DNA from: Caulobacteraceae bacterium
Lineage (GTDB): Bacteria > Pseudomonadota > Alphaproteobacteria > Caulobacterales > Caulobacteraceae
NCBI GenBank assembly: GCA_947475465.1
Contig: CANJLK010000017.1
Location: forward strand, 1-60,948
Direction of reading: 5' to 3'
Length of the DNA stretch: 60,948 nt
Part shown: positions 35,943 to 44,659 of the stretch, piece by piece
How the letters are laid out: every line of letters begins with the position of its first letter
Numbering within the stretch: position 1 is the first letter of the stretch
Made by a program: the position numbers and the translations under genes
The notes under the pieces: generated by a model
The model's database searches: none
Seen by the model: only the letters and a program-made list of their open reading frames with translations
What the model was told of the DNA's origin: nothing

Positions 35943-36986
35943 TCAGCGCGGCGTATAGGCCCTGGGCGCCGGTCCAAGGGCGACGGGCCCCAGCGTCGTC
36001 TGGCCCGCCTGGAAGACCAGGTTGGCCCGCGCCAGGTCGCCTTGGCCCTGGCGGGCGGCGACCACCAGGCCGGCGGCCTGGGCGGTCTCCGCCGTCATGA
36101 TCCCAATCTCGCCCATGGCCGAGAGCGCGCGCGGAGCCTGGCGCAAGGTCACATCCAGCGCCCCCGACAAGCGACCGTCGGTTCCGGCGGCCAGGGTTCC
36201 GGAATTGACGGCGATCTGTGCGTCACCGGCGACGACGCCGGCCTTGCGCACCGTCATCCTGCCGCCCGCCGCCGACCATCGGCGCACCGCGTCGGTCCAA
36301 TCGGAGCCGGAAAAGGCGCTCATCTTGGACAGGGTCGAATTCCACTCGAAGGTGATGGGCTTGTCGCCGGCCACGCGGGCGAACAGGCCCGATGGCGTGG
36401 CCTTGCCGCCCGCCATCGTGGCGAAGACCCCGCCCTCGTCGTCCGGCCCCGCTCGAAGGTGGAACTCCACCCGGCTGGCGGCGGCCAGGGCGAAGGGGAG
36501 CGCGCCGGCCTGGGGCTGGAAGGCAAGCTTCACACCCTCGAACGACAGGCTGGGCGGGCGGGCCTGCGGATGCGACAGGCTGGCGCGGATCAGGTCGCCG
36601 GTGACGTTCACCGGACCGCCGAGCGGCCGCACGAAGGTCAGGCCCCGGGTTGCGGCGATCAGCCACTGCGTGGGGGCGTAGGCGTAGGCTTCCGCCTCGA
36701 CCCGCGGCGCGCGCAGCGCCCAGCCGGACGGCTCGCTAAGGCTCACCTCGGTCAGGGTGACGTCCAGGCGGAACGGATAGCCGCCGATGGCCCGGTCTTT
36801 CCAGGCCAGCCGGTAGCCGGCGCGCGCCCAGGCCTCGGCGGCGGTGTCCATGCGCCTTTCGACCTGGCCGCGTGTCCAGACCCACACCGCGCTCCACGCC
36901 ACCGCCGCCACCAGCAGCAGCAGGAACGGGGCGTACAGACCCCAGCGGTTGGGTTTGCGGGCGGGCGTGGGATCGGGCAGAGACAT
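35943..36986 (-). CDS. DUF2125-domain envelope protein
   Basis: A 347-residue protein with one N-terminal membrane helix (about 15-38, LYAPFLLLLVAAVAWSAVW) and a large periplasmic part. RLAWKDRAIGGYPFRLDVT near residue 60 is typical of DUF2125, which is restricted mostly to Alphaproteobacteria; the rest is beta-rich with repeated GGP/VNVTGDLI strands. Function unknown, perhaps in the outer-envelope like AsmA-type proteins. Divergent from chaC by 25 bases. Confidence 0.88.
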   Translation of the reverse strand: MSLPDPTPARKPNRWGLYAPFLLLLVAAVAWSAVWVWTRGQVERRMDTAAEAWARAGYRLAWKDRAIGGYPFRLDVTLTEVSLSEPSGWALRAPRVEAEAYAYAPTQWLIAATRGLTFVRPLGGPVNVTGDLIRASLSHPQARPPSLSFEGVKLAFQPQAGALPFALAAASRVEFHLRAGPDDEGGVFATMAGGKATPSGLFARVAGDKPITFEWNSTLSKMSAFSGSDWTDAVRRWSAAGGRMTVRKAGVVAGDAQIAVNSGTLAAGTDGRLSGALDVTLRQAPRALSAMGEIGIMTAETAQAAGLVVAARQGQGDLARANLVFQAGQTTLGPVALGPAPRAYTPR

Positions 36987-37011
36987 GGCTTGCTTATAGC
37001 GGCGGGGCGGG

Positions 37012-37581
37012 ATGACGCACGAGCCCAGTAGAGTCCAGGAACGGTGGGTCTTCGGCTACGGGTCGCTGATGTGGCGGCCGGGGTTCGCCTTCGCCGAGCG
37101 GGCCCCCGCCACCCTGGCCGGCCGCCGGCGGGCCTTCTGTATCTATTCCGTCCACCACCGGGGCACCTACGACCGGCCTGGCCTGGTGCTGGGGCTGGCG
37201 CCGGGCGGCGCGACCCGGGGCGTGGCCTACAGGGTGGCCGAGGCCGACTGGCCGGAGGTCTACGCCTATCTGCTGGAGCGCGAGCAGCCCACGGAGACCT
37301 ACATCGAGGCCAGCCGGGCTGTTCGCCTGGCCGACGGACGGCGCGTCGAGAGCCTGGTCTTCCTGTCGGACGTGCATCACCCCCAGTGGGCCGGCGCGCT
37401 CAGCCTGGAGCGGCAGGCCCAGCTGATCGCCGGCGCGAAGGGCCTCTCCGGGCGCAACGTCGACTACCTGCGCGATCTGGTGGAGCACCTGCGGGCCGAG
37501 GCGGTGCGCGACCGCGCAATGGAGCTGCTGCTGGGGTTGGTGGAGGCGCTGGAGACCGCGGCCTCTTCAGAGCGGCAATAG
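37012..37581 (+). CDS. ChaC-like gamma-glutamylcyclotransferase
   Basis: A 189-residue protein with the GGCT fold: VFGYGSLMWRPGF near residue 12 (substrate-binding YGSL loop) and a catalytic Glu in LLEREQPTETY near 85. It cleaves the gamma-glutamyl bond of glutathione to 5-oxoproline and Cys-Gly. Length fits glutathione-specific ChaC. Its 3' end overlaps plsC by 15 bases in convergent orientation. Confidence 0.92.
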   Translation: MTHEPSRVQERWVFGYGSLMWRPGFAFAERAPATLAGRRRAFCIYSVHHRGTYDRPGLVLGLAPGGATRGVAYRVAEADWPEVYAYLLEREQPTETYIEASRAVRLADGRRVESLVFLSDVHHPQWAGALSLERQAQLIAGAKGLSGRNVDYLRDLVEHLRAEAVRDRAMELLLGLVEALETAASSERQ

Positions 37582-38271
37582 GGCCATGGAGGCGGTTTCG
37601 ATCCGCTCCTGAAGGATGCGCATGAATTCGGCGCGCTTCAAGCCGGGTGGGATCGGCTCGAGATATTCAAAGACGATGGTCCCCGGCGACAGCCAGCCCT
37701 TGCGCGGCCAGTGGCAGCCGGAATTGGTCGCCATCGGATAGACCGAGACGTCGAGTTCGCGATAGAGCGCCGCGATCCCCGGCTTGTAGTCGCCGGGCAC
37801 GCCGGGCTCGCCCCGATGCCCCTCGGGGAAGATCACCAGCTGGCGCTCGTCGCTGAAACGGTCCTTGGCGTCGGCAACCATCTTGCGGAGCGCCGCGGCC
37901 TGGCCCGCGCGGTCCACCTCGATCATCCGCGCCTTCTTGGCGTACCAGCCGAACAGCGGGATCCACATCAGCTCCTTCTTGGTGACGAAGCAGCTGTCCG
38001 GCAGCCAGGCGAACTGGGCGAAGACGTCGAACATGCTCTGGTGCTTGGGCGCGATCAGGGCGCGTCCCGCCGGAATGAATTGCCGCCCCCTGACCTCCAC
38101 CCTGATGCCGCAGATCAACCTCAGCAGCAGCATGATCCCCGCCGACCAGGTGCGCCAGGATCGCACGACCCAGTGTCTCGGGCAGACCAGAAGCGGCAGG
38201 ATGAGCAAGACCCAGAAGACGCCCCAGGCGTAAAATAGGGCGAGGAAGATGATCGATCGGATGGCGCGCAC
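37567..38271 (-). CDS. plsC: 1-acyl-sn-glycerol-3-phosphate acyltransferase
   Basis: A 234-residue membrane-bound acyltransferase that makes phosphatidic acid. The HX4D-type motif is in PKHQSMFDVFAQF near residue 78 and the FPEGHRGEPG loop is near 150. N-terminal hydrophobic helices anchor it. GTG start at 38271. It ends the ftsE-ftsX-ydcF-plsC unit with 3 bases to ydcF. Confidence 0.92.
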   Translation of the reverse strand: MRAIRSIIFLALFYAWGVFWVLLILPLLVCPRHWVVRSWRTWSAGIMLLLRLICGIRVEVRGRQFIPAGRALIAPKHQSMFDVFAQFAWLPDSCFVTKKELMWIPLFGWYAKKARMIEVDRAGQAAALRKMVADAKDRFSDERQLVIFPEGHRGEPGVPGDYKPGIAALYRELDVSVYPMATNSGCHWPRKGWLSPGTIVFEYLEPIPPGLKRAEFMRILQERIETASMALLPL

Positions 38272-38274
38272 CGC

Positions 38275-38916
38275 TCAGTCCTTCTGTTGCGGCGAGGCGG
38301 GCGAAGGCGCCGCCGGTGTCTCGCGCGGGCCCAGGCTCAGCACCGCTTCGCGGCCGAGGATCGCCAGATACTTGGAATACTCCACCACCATCAACCGCGC
38401 CGCGCCGGGCGCGCGCCACCAGTCCCGGGATTTCAGCGCCTTGGTCGGCACCGGGTAGGGCTCAAGCTCGAAGGCTCCGGGCCGCAGGACGGCGCGCAGC
38501 TCCAGCATCGCGCGGGGCATGTGATAGTCGGTGGTGACGACGATCAGGCTCTTGAAGCGCATGCTGCGGGCCCATTCGGCGGTTTCCCGAGCGTTGCCCA
38601 CCGTGTCGACGGCGGTGAAGCCCAGGTCGACGCAGCAGTCGTAGAGCCGCCTCACGGTGCCGGAGGCGCGGCGGAGCTGTTCGCGGGTGACCTCGCGATT
38701 GACGCCGGAGACCAGGACCCGGCGTCCGAGGCGCTCGGCCAGCAGGTCGACGGCCGCGGCGATGCGTTCATTCGAATTGGCGCCGGTCAGGACGACGATG
38801 CCGTCGGCCGGGGCCGGGTCGGGGATCGGCGTCGACTGCTGGATCCGGGTGGCGAAGGCGAAGAGGCCGCTCGTCCAGATCAGGGCCAGGACCAGGAAGG
38901 CTGCGATACTCCTCAT
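38275..38916 (-). CDS. YdcF/SanA-like (DUF218) protein
   Basis: A 213-residue protein with an N-terminal membrane helix (FLVLALIWTSGLFAFA) and a DUF218 domain: IVVLTGANSNERIAAAVDLLAERLG near residue 45, and LIVVTTDYHMPRAMLELR near 125. The family is linked to envelope integrity, including vancomycin resistance via SanA and ElyC, and to lipid carrier recycling. Position between ftsX and plsC fits an envelope role. Confidence 0.88.
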   Translation of the reverse strand: MRSIAAFLVLALIWTSGLFAFATRIQQSTPIPDPAPADGIVVLTGANSNERIAAAVDLLAERLGRRVLVSGVNREVTREQLRRASGTVRRLYDCCVDLGFTAVDTVGNARETAEWARSMRFKSLIVVTTDYHMPRAMLELRAVLRPGAFELEPYPVPTKALKSRDWWRAPGAARLMVVEYSKYLAILGREAVLSLGPRETPAAPSPASPQQKD

Positions 38917-38926
38917 CGCCTCGCCG

Positions 38927-39820
38927 TCATTGCATGTCCCGGATCAGCCGCACAGCGGTGAACTGGGCCGCAGCGGCCGCGACCAGGGCGGCGACCAGAG
39001 GGCAGGGGAGAACGGCGAGAAGGTCGCTCCAGGCGATGGGCAGGGCCGGCGTCAATCCCTCGCCGCCGCCGGCCAGGCGAAGGGCCGCGCCGAGCACGCC
39101 CGCGCCCGCGGCGCCGAGCAGGCCGGCCAGGCCGGCCACCTTGGCGAACCGGGCCTGGAAGAGGCGCGCGATATAGCTGTCCTCGGCGCCGGCCAGATGC
39201 AGGACCTCGACCACGTCGCGCCGGGCGGCCAGGCCGGCCCGCGTCGCGAAGGCGATCACCGCACCGGCGGCCGCGGCGATCAGCAGGAAGACGCCCACGC
39301 CCAGGCCGCGGACCACGCCGCCGGCGCGACGGATGTCTTTGATCCACACCGAATGGTCGTCCACCGCGGCGTCGACGCCCTGAGCGCGGAGCGCCCTGTC
39401 GAGCGCCTTCGCGTCTGCCGGATGACGCGCGTCGAGGGTCACATCCACCAGCCTTGGCACCGGCAGGTCCTCCAGGTCGCTCACATCGCCAAGCCAGGGA
39501 CGGATCAGGTCGTAGGCTTTCTTGGGTTCCAGCGCGCGGGCTTCGGACACGCCAGGGACGCCGGCCAGGGCCTCGGCGGCCCGGGCAGCCGCGGCGTCGG
39601 GTGTCTCACCGCCCCGCGGCCGGACGATGACCGTGGCGGCGCCGGTGATCTGGCTGGTCCAGCCCCGCGCGGCGCGGTCGGCGGCCAGCACGCCCATGGC
39701 GGTGAGGCAGGCCAGGAAGCAAAGGACGGCGACGACGAAGATCAGCGACCCCTCGCGGGTCTCACGCTCCGGCAGGAAGGGGGCCGGCCGCCACCGCGTG
39801 ACGTCGAAGGCTTCGCTCAC
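38927..39820 (-). CDS. ftsX: Cell-division ABC transporter permease FtsX
   Basis: A 297-residue inner-membrane protein with four hydrophobic segments: one near 25-45 (LIFVVAVLCFLACLTAMGVL), then a periplasmic loop, then three at about 175-290. DVVEVLHLAGAEDSYIARLFQARF between them is the FtsX-type coupling region. With FtsE it activates peptidoglycan hydrolases at division. Its ATG overlaps the ftsE stop by 4 bases. Confidence 0.93.
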   Translation of the reverse strand: MSEAFDVTRWRPAPFLPERETREGSLIFVVAVLCFLACLTAMGVLAADRAARGWTSQITGAATVIVRPRGGETPDAAAARAAEALAGVPGVSEARALEPKKAYDLIRPWLGDVSDLEDLPVPRLVDVTLDARHPADAKALDRALRAQGVDAAVDDHSVWIKDIRRAGGVVRGLGVGVFLLIAAAAGAVIAFATRAGLAARRDVVEVLHLAGAEDSYIARLFQARFAKVAGLAGLLGAAGAGVLGAALRLAGGGEGLTPALPIAWSDLLAVLPCPLVAALVAAAAAQFTAVRLIRDMQ

Positions 39821-40515
39821 AGCATGGCCCTCCCCGTAGCGGGGCGGGTCTCGATCCGGCCATTCTCGAGGTGCAGCACCGCGCGGCCGGAGCGGGCCAC
39901 CAGATCCTGGTCGTGGGTGGCGATGATCACCGTCGTGCCCAGACGGTTGAGCTCCACGAACAGCCGGAAGATGCGCACCGCCATGTCATGGTCGACATTG
40001 CCGGTCGGCTCGTCCGCCAGCAGGATCTCGGGCCGGTTGACCACGGCCCGCGCGATGGCCAGCCGCTGCTGCTCGCCGCCGGCGAGCGTGGCGGGCATGG
40101 CGCCCATCCGCTCCCCCAGGCCCACCCAGGAGAGGAGCTCGGCCACGTCGTTGCGATAGTCGGCGGGCTTGCGCCCGGCGATGCGCAACGGCAGGGCGGC
40201 GTTATCGAAAGCGGACAGGTGGCGCAGCAGCAGGAGGTCCTGGAACACCACCCCGATCCGGCGCCGAAGCCTGGGGCGGAGCATGTGGGTGGCGTGCGAA
40301 ACGTCCTGACCGAACAGGCGGATGCGGCCCTTCGACGGCTGCGCCGCCAGGTAGATGAGCTTGAGCAGCGAGCTCTTACCGGCGCCCGAGGGCCCGGTGA
40401 TGAAGTGGAAGGAGCCGGGCGCGAGCGTGAAATTCAGGTCGCTCAGCACATCGCGCCCGCGTCCATAGCGCATGGACACGTCCTCGAACCGGACGACCTC
40501 GTCGGCGCTGTTCAT
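39817..40515 (-). CDS. ftsE: Cell-division ATP-binding protein FtsE
   Basis: A 232-residue ABC ATPase. Walker A GPSGAGKSSLLK is near residue 37, the signature is LAGGEQQRLAIARAV near 138, and Walker B ILLADEPTGNVD near 160, with the D-loop and an H-loop in IIATHDQDL. LAGGEQQR is a slight variant of the usual LSGGEQQR. Start at 40515 (MNSADEVV) rather than 40584. Begins the ftsE-ftsX-ydcF-plsC operon; divergent from the zinc-ribbon gene by 287 bases. Confidence 0.95.
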   Translation of the reverse strand: MNSADEVVRFEDVSMRYGRGRDVLSDLNFTLAPGSFHFITGPSGAGKSSLLKLIYLAAQPSKGRIRLFGQDVSHATHMLRPRLRRRIGVVFQDLLLLRHLSAFDNAALPLRIAGRKPADYRNDVAELLSWVGLGERMGAMPATLAGGEQQRLAIARAVVNRPEILLADEPTGNVDHDMAVRIFRLFVELNRLGTTVIIATHDQDLVARSGRAVLHLENGRIETRPATGRAML

Positions 40516-40802
40516 CGCCAGTGCGGCGTTCTGGGCATGAGGGCTGAATTCAAGCGGGCATCTTCGATTCGGGCAGCATCGCATGGGCGGCCCGGCCGTC
40601 CAACTTCGCCGGCCCGTCGGCCGTGGGTTAGCCGGGTCCTTACGCAGGAATCGGATATGATCCCTGTGGCCTGACCGCGGGCCTTGGCGGACCGCGCGTT
40701 ATTTGCGAGAAGCCGCGGGCGAAGGCCTTACGGGCGAAATCGGGGAACAGCAAATTCCCGAACTCTCTCAGAGCCTTGGTCGGAGGGTCGGATTCAAGCG
40801 TC

Positions 40803-41663
40803 ATGATACTGACCTGCCCAGAGTGCGCCACGAGCTATTTCGTCGATGACGCGCGGATTCCCGCCGGCGGCCGATCGGTCAAGTGTTCGAGCTGCGATGC
40901 GCGCTGGACGGCCATGCCCGAACAGGCGGACGGGCCGGCCGCCGACGCGCCGAAGCCCGCCAAGCCCGCCGAACCTTTCAATGTCGAGGCCGCCATGGCC
41001 GGCGACCTGGATTTCGTCGATCCGGCCGATATCGCCAAGCCGGCGCCGCCGCCGCCCGCGCCGGCGCCCACCCCGGCCCCGGCCCGGCTCGCCAAGGCCG
41101 ACCGTAGGTCGGGGGGCGGCAAGGTCCTGGTCTGGGCCGGCGCCGCGCTTGTGATCGCCCTGGCGGTCGGCGGGGCCATCGTCTTCCGCGGCCAGATCGT
41201 GCGGATCTTCCCCGCGTCGCAGGCGGCCTACGCCGGGGTCGGCCTGCCGGTCAGCGCGCTCGGCCTGGCCATCGAGGCCGTGGCGGTCCGGCCCACCTTC
41301 GATGGCGGCCATCCGGCGCTGGCTGTCACCGGCCAGGTGCGCAACGAACAGGCCGCCACGGCCACGTCGCCCGCTCTGCGCGTCAGCCTGCTCGACCGGG
41401 CCGGCAAGCCCCTGGCGGTCAAGGTGGCCACGCCGCTCGATCCCAGGGTGCCGGGCCACAAGACCCGCCACTTCGCGATCACCATCCAGGACCCGCCCGC
41501 CGGGGTCCACGACCTGGAAGTGACCTTCGAGCGCGCCGCCGCCGAGAAGGAGGCCCACGGCCCGCCCGCCCAGCACGTCCCCGTCGCGCCGACCAGTCCC
41601 ATCCCAGAGGAGGCCAAGCCCTTGCCGGCCGGAACCCCAGACGCCCTGCCCACCCATGGCTGA
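40803..41663 (+). CDS. MJ0042-type zinc-ribbon membrane protein
   Basis: A 286-residue protein. Residues 1-36 are a zinc ribbon with two CxxC pairs (ILTCPECATSYFVDD, SVKCSSCDARW), the MJ0042 type. A Pro/Ala-rich linker follows, then one membrane helix near 107-125 (WAGAALVIALAVGGAIVF) and a periplasmic C-terminal part with a DUF3426-like fold (FDGGHPALAVTGQVRNEQ). Function unknown. Its stop overlaps hpt by 8 bases. Divergent from ftsE, so shared control with division genes is possible. Confidence 0.85.
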   Translation: MILTCPECATSYFVDDARIPAGGRSVKCSSCDARWTAMPEQADGPAADAPKPAKPAEPFNVEAAMAGDLDFVDPADIAKPAPPPPAPAPTPAPARLAKADRRSGGGKVLVWAGAALVIALAVGGAIVFRGQIVRIFPASQAAYAGVGLPVSALGLAIEAVAVRPTFDGGHPALAVTGQVRNEQAATATSPALRVSLLDRAGKPLAVKVATPLDPRVPGHKTRHFAITIQDPPAGVHDLEVTFERAAAEKEAHGPPAQHVPVAPTSPIPEEAKPLPAGTPDALPTHG

Positions 41664-42183
41664 CGCCCCACCCGCAGTCCTCTTGCCCGAAGCGCAGGTC
41701 GCCGCCCGGGTCGAGGCCCTGGCCGAGGCGATCGCACCGCGTATCGACGACGAGACCATCGCCGTATGCCTGCTCACCGGCGGTCTGTGGTTCTGCGCGG
41801 ACCTCACGCGGGCGCTGTCACGCAAAGGCCGCAACGTCGGCTTCGACGCCCTGTGGCTCGCTTCCTACGGCGACGCGCGCGCCAGCCTGGGGCGATGCGA
41901 GGTCCGCGCCGACCTGCAGAGGCCGCTGGCCGGACGCCGGGCGCTGATTGTCGATGATGTGTTCGACACCGGCCTGTCGCTCTCCGAGGCGGCCCGCCTG
42001 GTGCGCGACGCCGGCGCGGCGGAGGTCCTGACCTGCGTGTTCGCCCGCAAGCCCTGGCCCATCCCGCGGGCAATGGAGCCGGATTTTGTCGCCTGGGAGG
42101 CGCCCGCGCGCTTTCTCGTCGGCTACGGGATGGACGCCGCCGGCGCCTATCGCGGCCTCCCCTACATCGGCGCCCTGGACTAG
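41656..42183 (+). CDS. hpt: Hypoxanthine-guanine phosphoribosyltransferase-like
   Basis: A 175-residue purine-salvage enzyme making IMP/GMP from hypoxanthine/guanine and PRPP. The PRPP-binding motif ALIVDDVFDTGLS is near residue 95, and LLTGGLWFCADL near 40 is the PPi loop. The ATG at 41656 overlaps the previous stop. Final C-terminal half is slightly shorter than in E. coli Hpt. Salvage complements the purine-degradation locus at 49-61 kb. Confidence 0.9.
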   Translation: MADAPPAVLLPEAQVAARVEALAEAIAPRIDDETIAVCLLTGGLWFCADLTRALSRKGRNVGFDALWLASYGDARASLGRCEVRADLQRPLAGRRALIVDDVFDTGLSLSEAARLVRDAGAAEVLTCVFARKPWPIPRAMEPDFVAWEAPARFLVGYGMDAAGAYRGLPYIGALD

Positions 42184-42273
42184 GGCTCCGCATCTCGTCG
42201 CCACATGGCCGCCGCATCCCTGCGGTGTCTGGATCGTGGCCGGGCGCGCGACGCATTCATGGAGTATCGAAAC

Positions 42274-42681
42274 GTGACAAGACCTGTGGCCGCTCTCCTG
42301 GCCCTGCTGATCCTGGGCGGCTGTGGCGGCGCCCCGAAGGGGGCCGGCGACGCGGGCGGTCAATTCGGCGGCCTGGACGCGGAAATCCTGAAATGGCGCG
42401 CGGAGATCGTGAAATCCGGACGGCTATGCCAAAGCCCGACCGAGGGGCAGAAATGCACGGGCTTCGAGGTCGCCTGCAAGGCCGAGCGTACGGTGACGCC
42501 CGCCGATCAGGCCAAGGGGATCACGGCCCGGGTGGTCGCCGCCATGGACTGGAACGGGTGGGACCCCAGGCTCAAGCAGGCCCAGGCCGGGGCGGAGGCC
42601 GCCGAGTTCATCAAGGGCGGCGCCGGCTGGACGCGCGCGGTCCATGCGCCCGTCAACATGAGCAGCTGCGCGGACCTCTAG
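42274..42681 (+). CDS. Predicted lipoprotein, unknown function
   Basis: A 135-residue exported protein. N-terminal basic residues, a hydrophobic stretch and lipobox LILGGC (Cys about residue 17) indicate a lipoprotein. The mature part has two more Cys (RLCQSP, QKCTGFEVAC) and SSCADL at the C-terminus, so disulfides are possible. GTG 42274 is preferred since GGAG lies 9 bases upstream; ATG 42259 is the alternative. Stop overlaps the XRE gene at CTAG. Not recognised. Confidence 0.7.
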   Translation: MTRPVAALLALLILGGCGGAPKGAGDAGGQFGGLDAEILKWRAEIVKSGRLCQSPTEGQKCTGFEVACKAERTVTPADQAKGITARVVAAMDWNGWDPRLKQAQAGAEAAEFIKGGAGWTRAVHAPVNMSSCADL

Positions 42682-42974
42682 CCCAGGCGGATCGGCTCCA
42701 CCGGCTCGAAGAAATGCTCGATCGGCGCGCCCAGGGCGTGGGCCAGTTTCCACAGCTGCGCCGCCGATATGTTGCTGATGCCGACCTCGTACTTCTGGAT
42801 CTGCTGCAGACTGATGCCGCAGGACTGCGCCAGATCGCGCAGGGACAGACCCAGCGCGCGGCGGCGGTTGCGGATCGCCAGTCCGATCCGGCCGTGGACC
42901 TGCCGGTCGCGGTCGGCGGGTTCCGGCCTGACATGGGCGGCCCGAGCTTCCGAGGCCACTGCCAACTGATCCAT
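42678..42974 (-). CDS. XRE-family HTH regulator
   Basis: A 98-residue DNA-binding protein with a lambda-repressor-like helix-turn-helix: IRNRRRALGLSLRDLAQSCG, then ISLQQIQKYEVGISNI, and AAQLWKLAHALG. No separate ligand domain. ATG 42974 has GGAG upstream; an earlier ATG is at 42989. Targets unknown. It is similar in its recognition-helix core to the XRE protein at 46750 (both have QQIQKYE). Confidence 0.88.
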   Translation of the reverse strand: MDQLAVASEARAAHVRPEPADRDRQVHGRIGLAIRNRRRALGLSLRDLAQSCGISLQQIQKYEVGISNISAAQLWKLAHALGAPIEHFFEPVEPIRLG

Positions 42975-43094
42975 CCCAAACTCCACCACAGGCGCCTATC
43001 CTGATGGGACCATCGCACCTGGGCGGCGCAGCGGGCAGTTGCAGCGCGCGGCGTCGGCATGCGCCAAGTTGCATGCCCGGCGCGTGTGGGGCGG

Positions 43095-44363
43095 CTAGAG
43101 CCAGGGGGCCGGACGTTCGCGGGCCAGCATATCCTCATAGGTCGGCCTGGGCCGGACGACGGCGTACTCGGCGCCTTTCACCAGAACCTCAGGGACCAGC
43201 AGGCGGCTGTTGTACTCGCTGGCCATGGCCGCGCCGTAGGCTCCGGCGGTCATGAAGGCGACCAGGTCGCCCGGCTCCAGCGGCGGCAGGGTCCGGTCGC
43301 GGGTGAAGGTGTCGCCGGTCTCGCAGATCGGCCCCACCACGTCATAGGCCGCAGGCTCGCCATCGCGGGGCTTCACCGGTCGGATGTCGTGATAGGCGTC
43401 GTACATGGCCGGCCGCAGCAGATCGTTCATGGCCGCGTCCAGCACCAGGAACCGCCGTCCCTCCGGCCGCTCGTGGATATGCAGCACCCGCGCCACCAGC
43501 ACGCCAGCGTTGGCGGCCACCATCCGCCCGGGCTCAAAAGCGAACTGGATGTCGAGGCCCCGCATGGTCTGGGCGATCATCGCCGCATATGCGTCGGGGG
43601 CCGGCGGTTCGGGGGTGTTGAAGTAGGGTGCGCCCAGCCCGCCGCCGAGGTCGAGCCGCTCGACCGGCAGGCCCTCGGCCCGAAGCCGTTCCACCAGGCC
43701 GCGCATCTTGGCGAACGCCGCCGCCATGGGCGCCAGGTCGGTAATCTGGCTGCCGATGTGGCAGGTGACGCCCACGGGCCGGAGACCGGCCATGTTGGCG
43801 GCGTTGGCATAGAGCCGCTCAGCTTCGCCGAAGGAAACGCCGAACTTATTGTCCGCCTTGCCGGTGGAGATTTTGGCGTGGCCGCCGGCCTCGACGTCGG
43901 GATTGACGCGGATCGCCACGGTGGCGCGCAGGCCAAGCTCCTGGCCCACCTTGTTGATCAGGTTGAGCTCGGGCTCGGACTCCACGTTGATCTCACCGAC
44001 CCCCGACTGCAGCGCGAACGCGATCTCACCGGCGGTCTTGCCGACGCCGGAGAAGACGATTCGTCCGGGCGGCACGCCAGCCTTCAGCGCGCGCCGGATC
44101 TCGCCCTCGGAGACAACGTCCGCCCCGGCGCCAAGGGCGGCCAGCGTCGCCAGCACCGCGACATTGGAGTTGGCCTTCACCGCATAGGCGATCAGGGGGG
44201 CCCTCAGGCCCTCAGCCACCAGAGCGTCGCGCAGCACGGTGAAGTGCCGCTCGAGCGTGGCGCTGGAATAGACATAGACCGGCGTGCCGACCGCCTCGGC
44301 GATCTTTGCGAGGGGAACGTCCTCGCAATAGAGCTCGCCCCCCTGAAGCTCGAAGTGGTTCAT
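43095..44363 (-). CDS. lysA: Diaminopimelate decarboxylase
   Basis: A 422-residue PLP enzyme making L-lysine, last step of the DAP route. The PLP Lys is in LIAYAVKANSN near residue 58, the glycine-rich loop is GGGLGAPY near 230, FEPGRMV near 275 and the C-terminal sheet domain has GPICETGDTF near 340 (usual CESGD varied to CETGD) with DLVAFMTAGAY. ATG at 44363 overlaps the lipoprotein stop as ATGA. Confidence 0.95.
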   Translation of the reverse strand: MNHFELQGGELYCEDVPLAKIAEAVGTPVYVYSSATLERHFTVLRDALVAEGLRAPLIAYAVKANSNVAVLATLAALGAGADVVSEGEIRRALKAGVPPGRIVFSGVGKTAGEIAFALQSGVGEINVESEPELNLINKVGQELGLRATVAIRVNPDVEAGGHAKISTGKADNKFGVSFGEAERLYANAANMAGLRPVGVTCHIGSQITDLAPMAAAFAKMRGLVERLRAEGLPVERLDLGGGLGAPYFNTPEPPAPDAYAAMIAQTMRGLDIQFAFEPGRMVAANAGVLVARVLHIHERPEGRRFLVLDAAMNDLLRPAMYDAYHDIRPVKPRDGEPAAYDVVGPICETGDTFTRDRTLPPLEPGDLVAFMTAGAYGAAMASEYNSRLLVPEVLVKGAEYAVVRPRPTYEDMLARERPAPWL

Positions 44364-44659
44364 CGCGGGTTTGCGTAGGGGTCGGGCAGGGCGCCCTGCG
44401 GCGGCATTGCGCTGGCGCCGGGGTTCGTGCCCTGGATCGGCGTCGTGCGGATGGGCGCGGGATCGCTGTCGCGGTCGCGCGGATCGACGGTGTTGACCGG
44501 GCGGCCCGGATCTTGCGCCTGTCGGACCTGTTCGTCGGCCTGGGTGGCCGTTGCACGGCCCTGGCCGTTGAGTGGACCCGGGCGGTCCAACTCGCCGAGC
44601 TTTCCGCAGGCCGAGAGGGCCAGCGCCAGGACTGTGGCGGCGATGGTGCGAGGGCTCAT
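44360..44659 (-). CDS. lptM: LptM-like small lipoprotein
   Basis: A 99-residue lipoprotein. Signal sequence then lipobox LALSAC, with [12 protein letters not shown] right after, the short LptM/YifL attachment motif; the rest is Pro/Asp/Arg-rich and disordered. LptM helps LptD mature in the LPS translocon. The argH-lptM-lysA order is typical of Alphaproteobacteria. Linked to both neighbours by ATGA overlaps. Confidence 0.82.
   Translation of the reverse strand: MSPRTIAATVLALALSACGKLGELDRPGPLNGQGRATATQADEQVRQAQDPGRPVNTVDPRDRDSDPAPIRTTPIQGTNPGASAMPPQGALPDPYANPR

Noticed and set aside
40640..40804. 54-codon minus-strand frame between ftsE and the zinc-ribbon gene
   Set aside because: Overlaps the start of the zinc-ribbon gene and has weak evidence; could be real but not supported.
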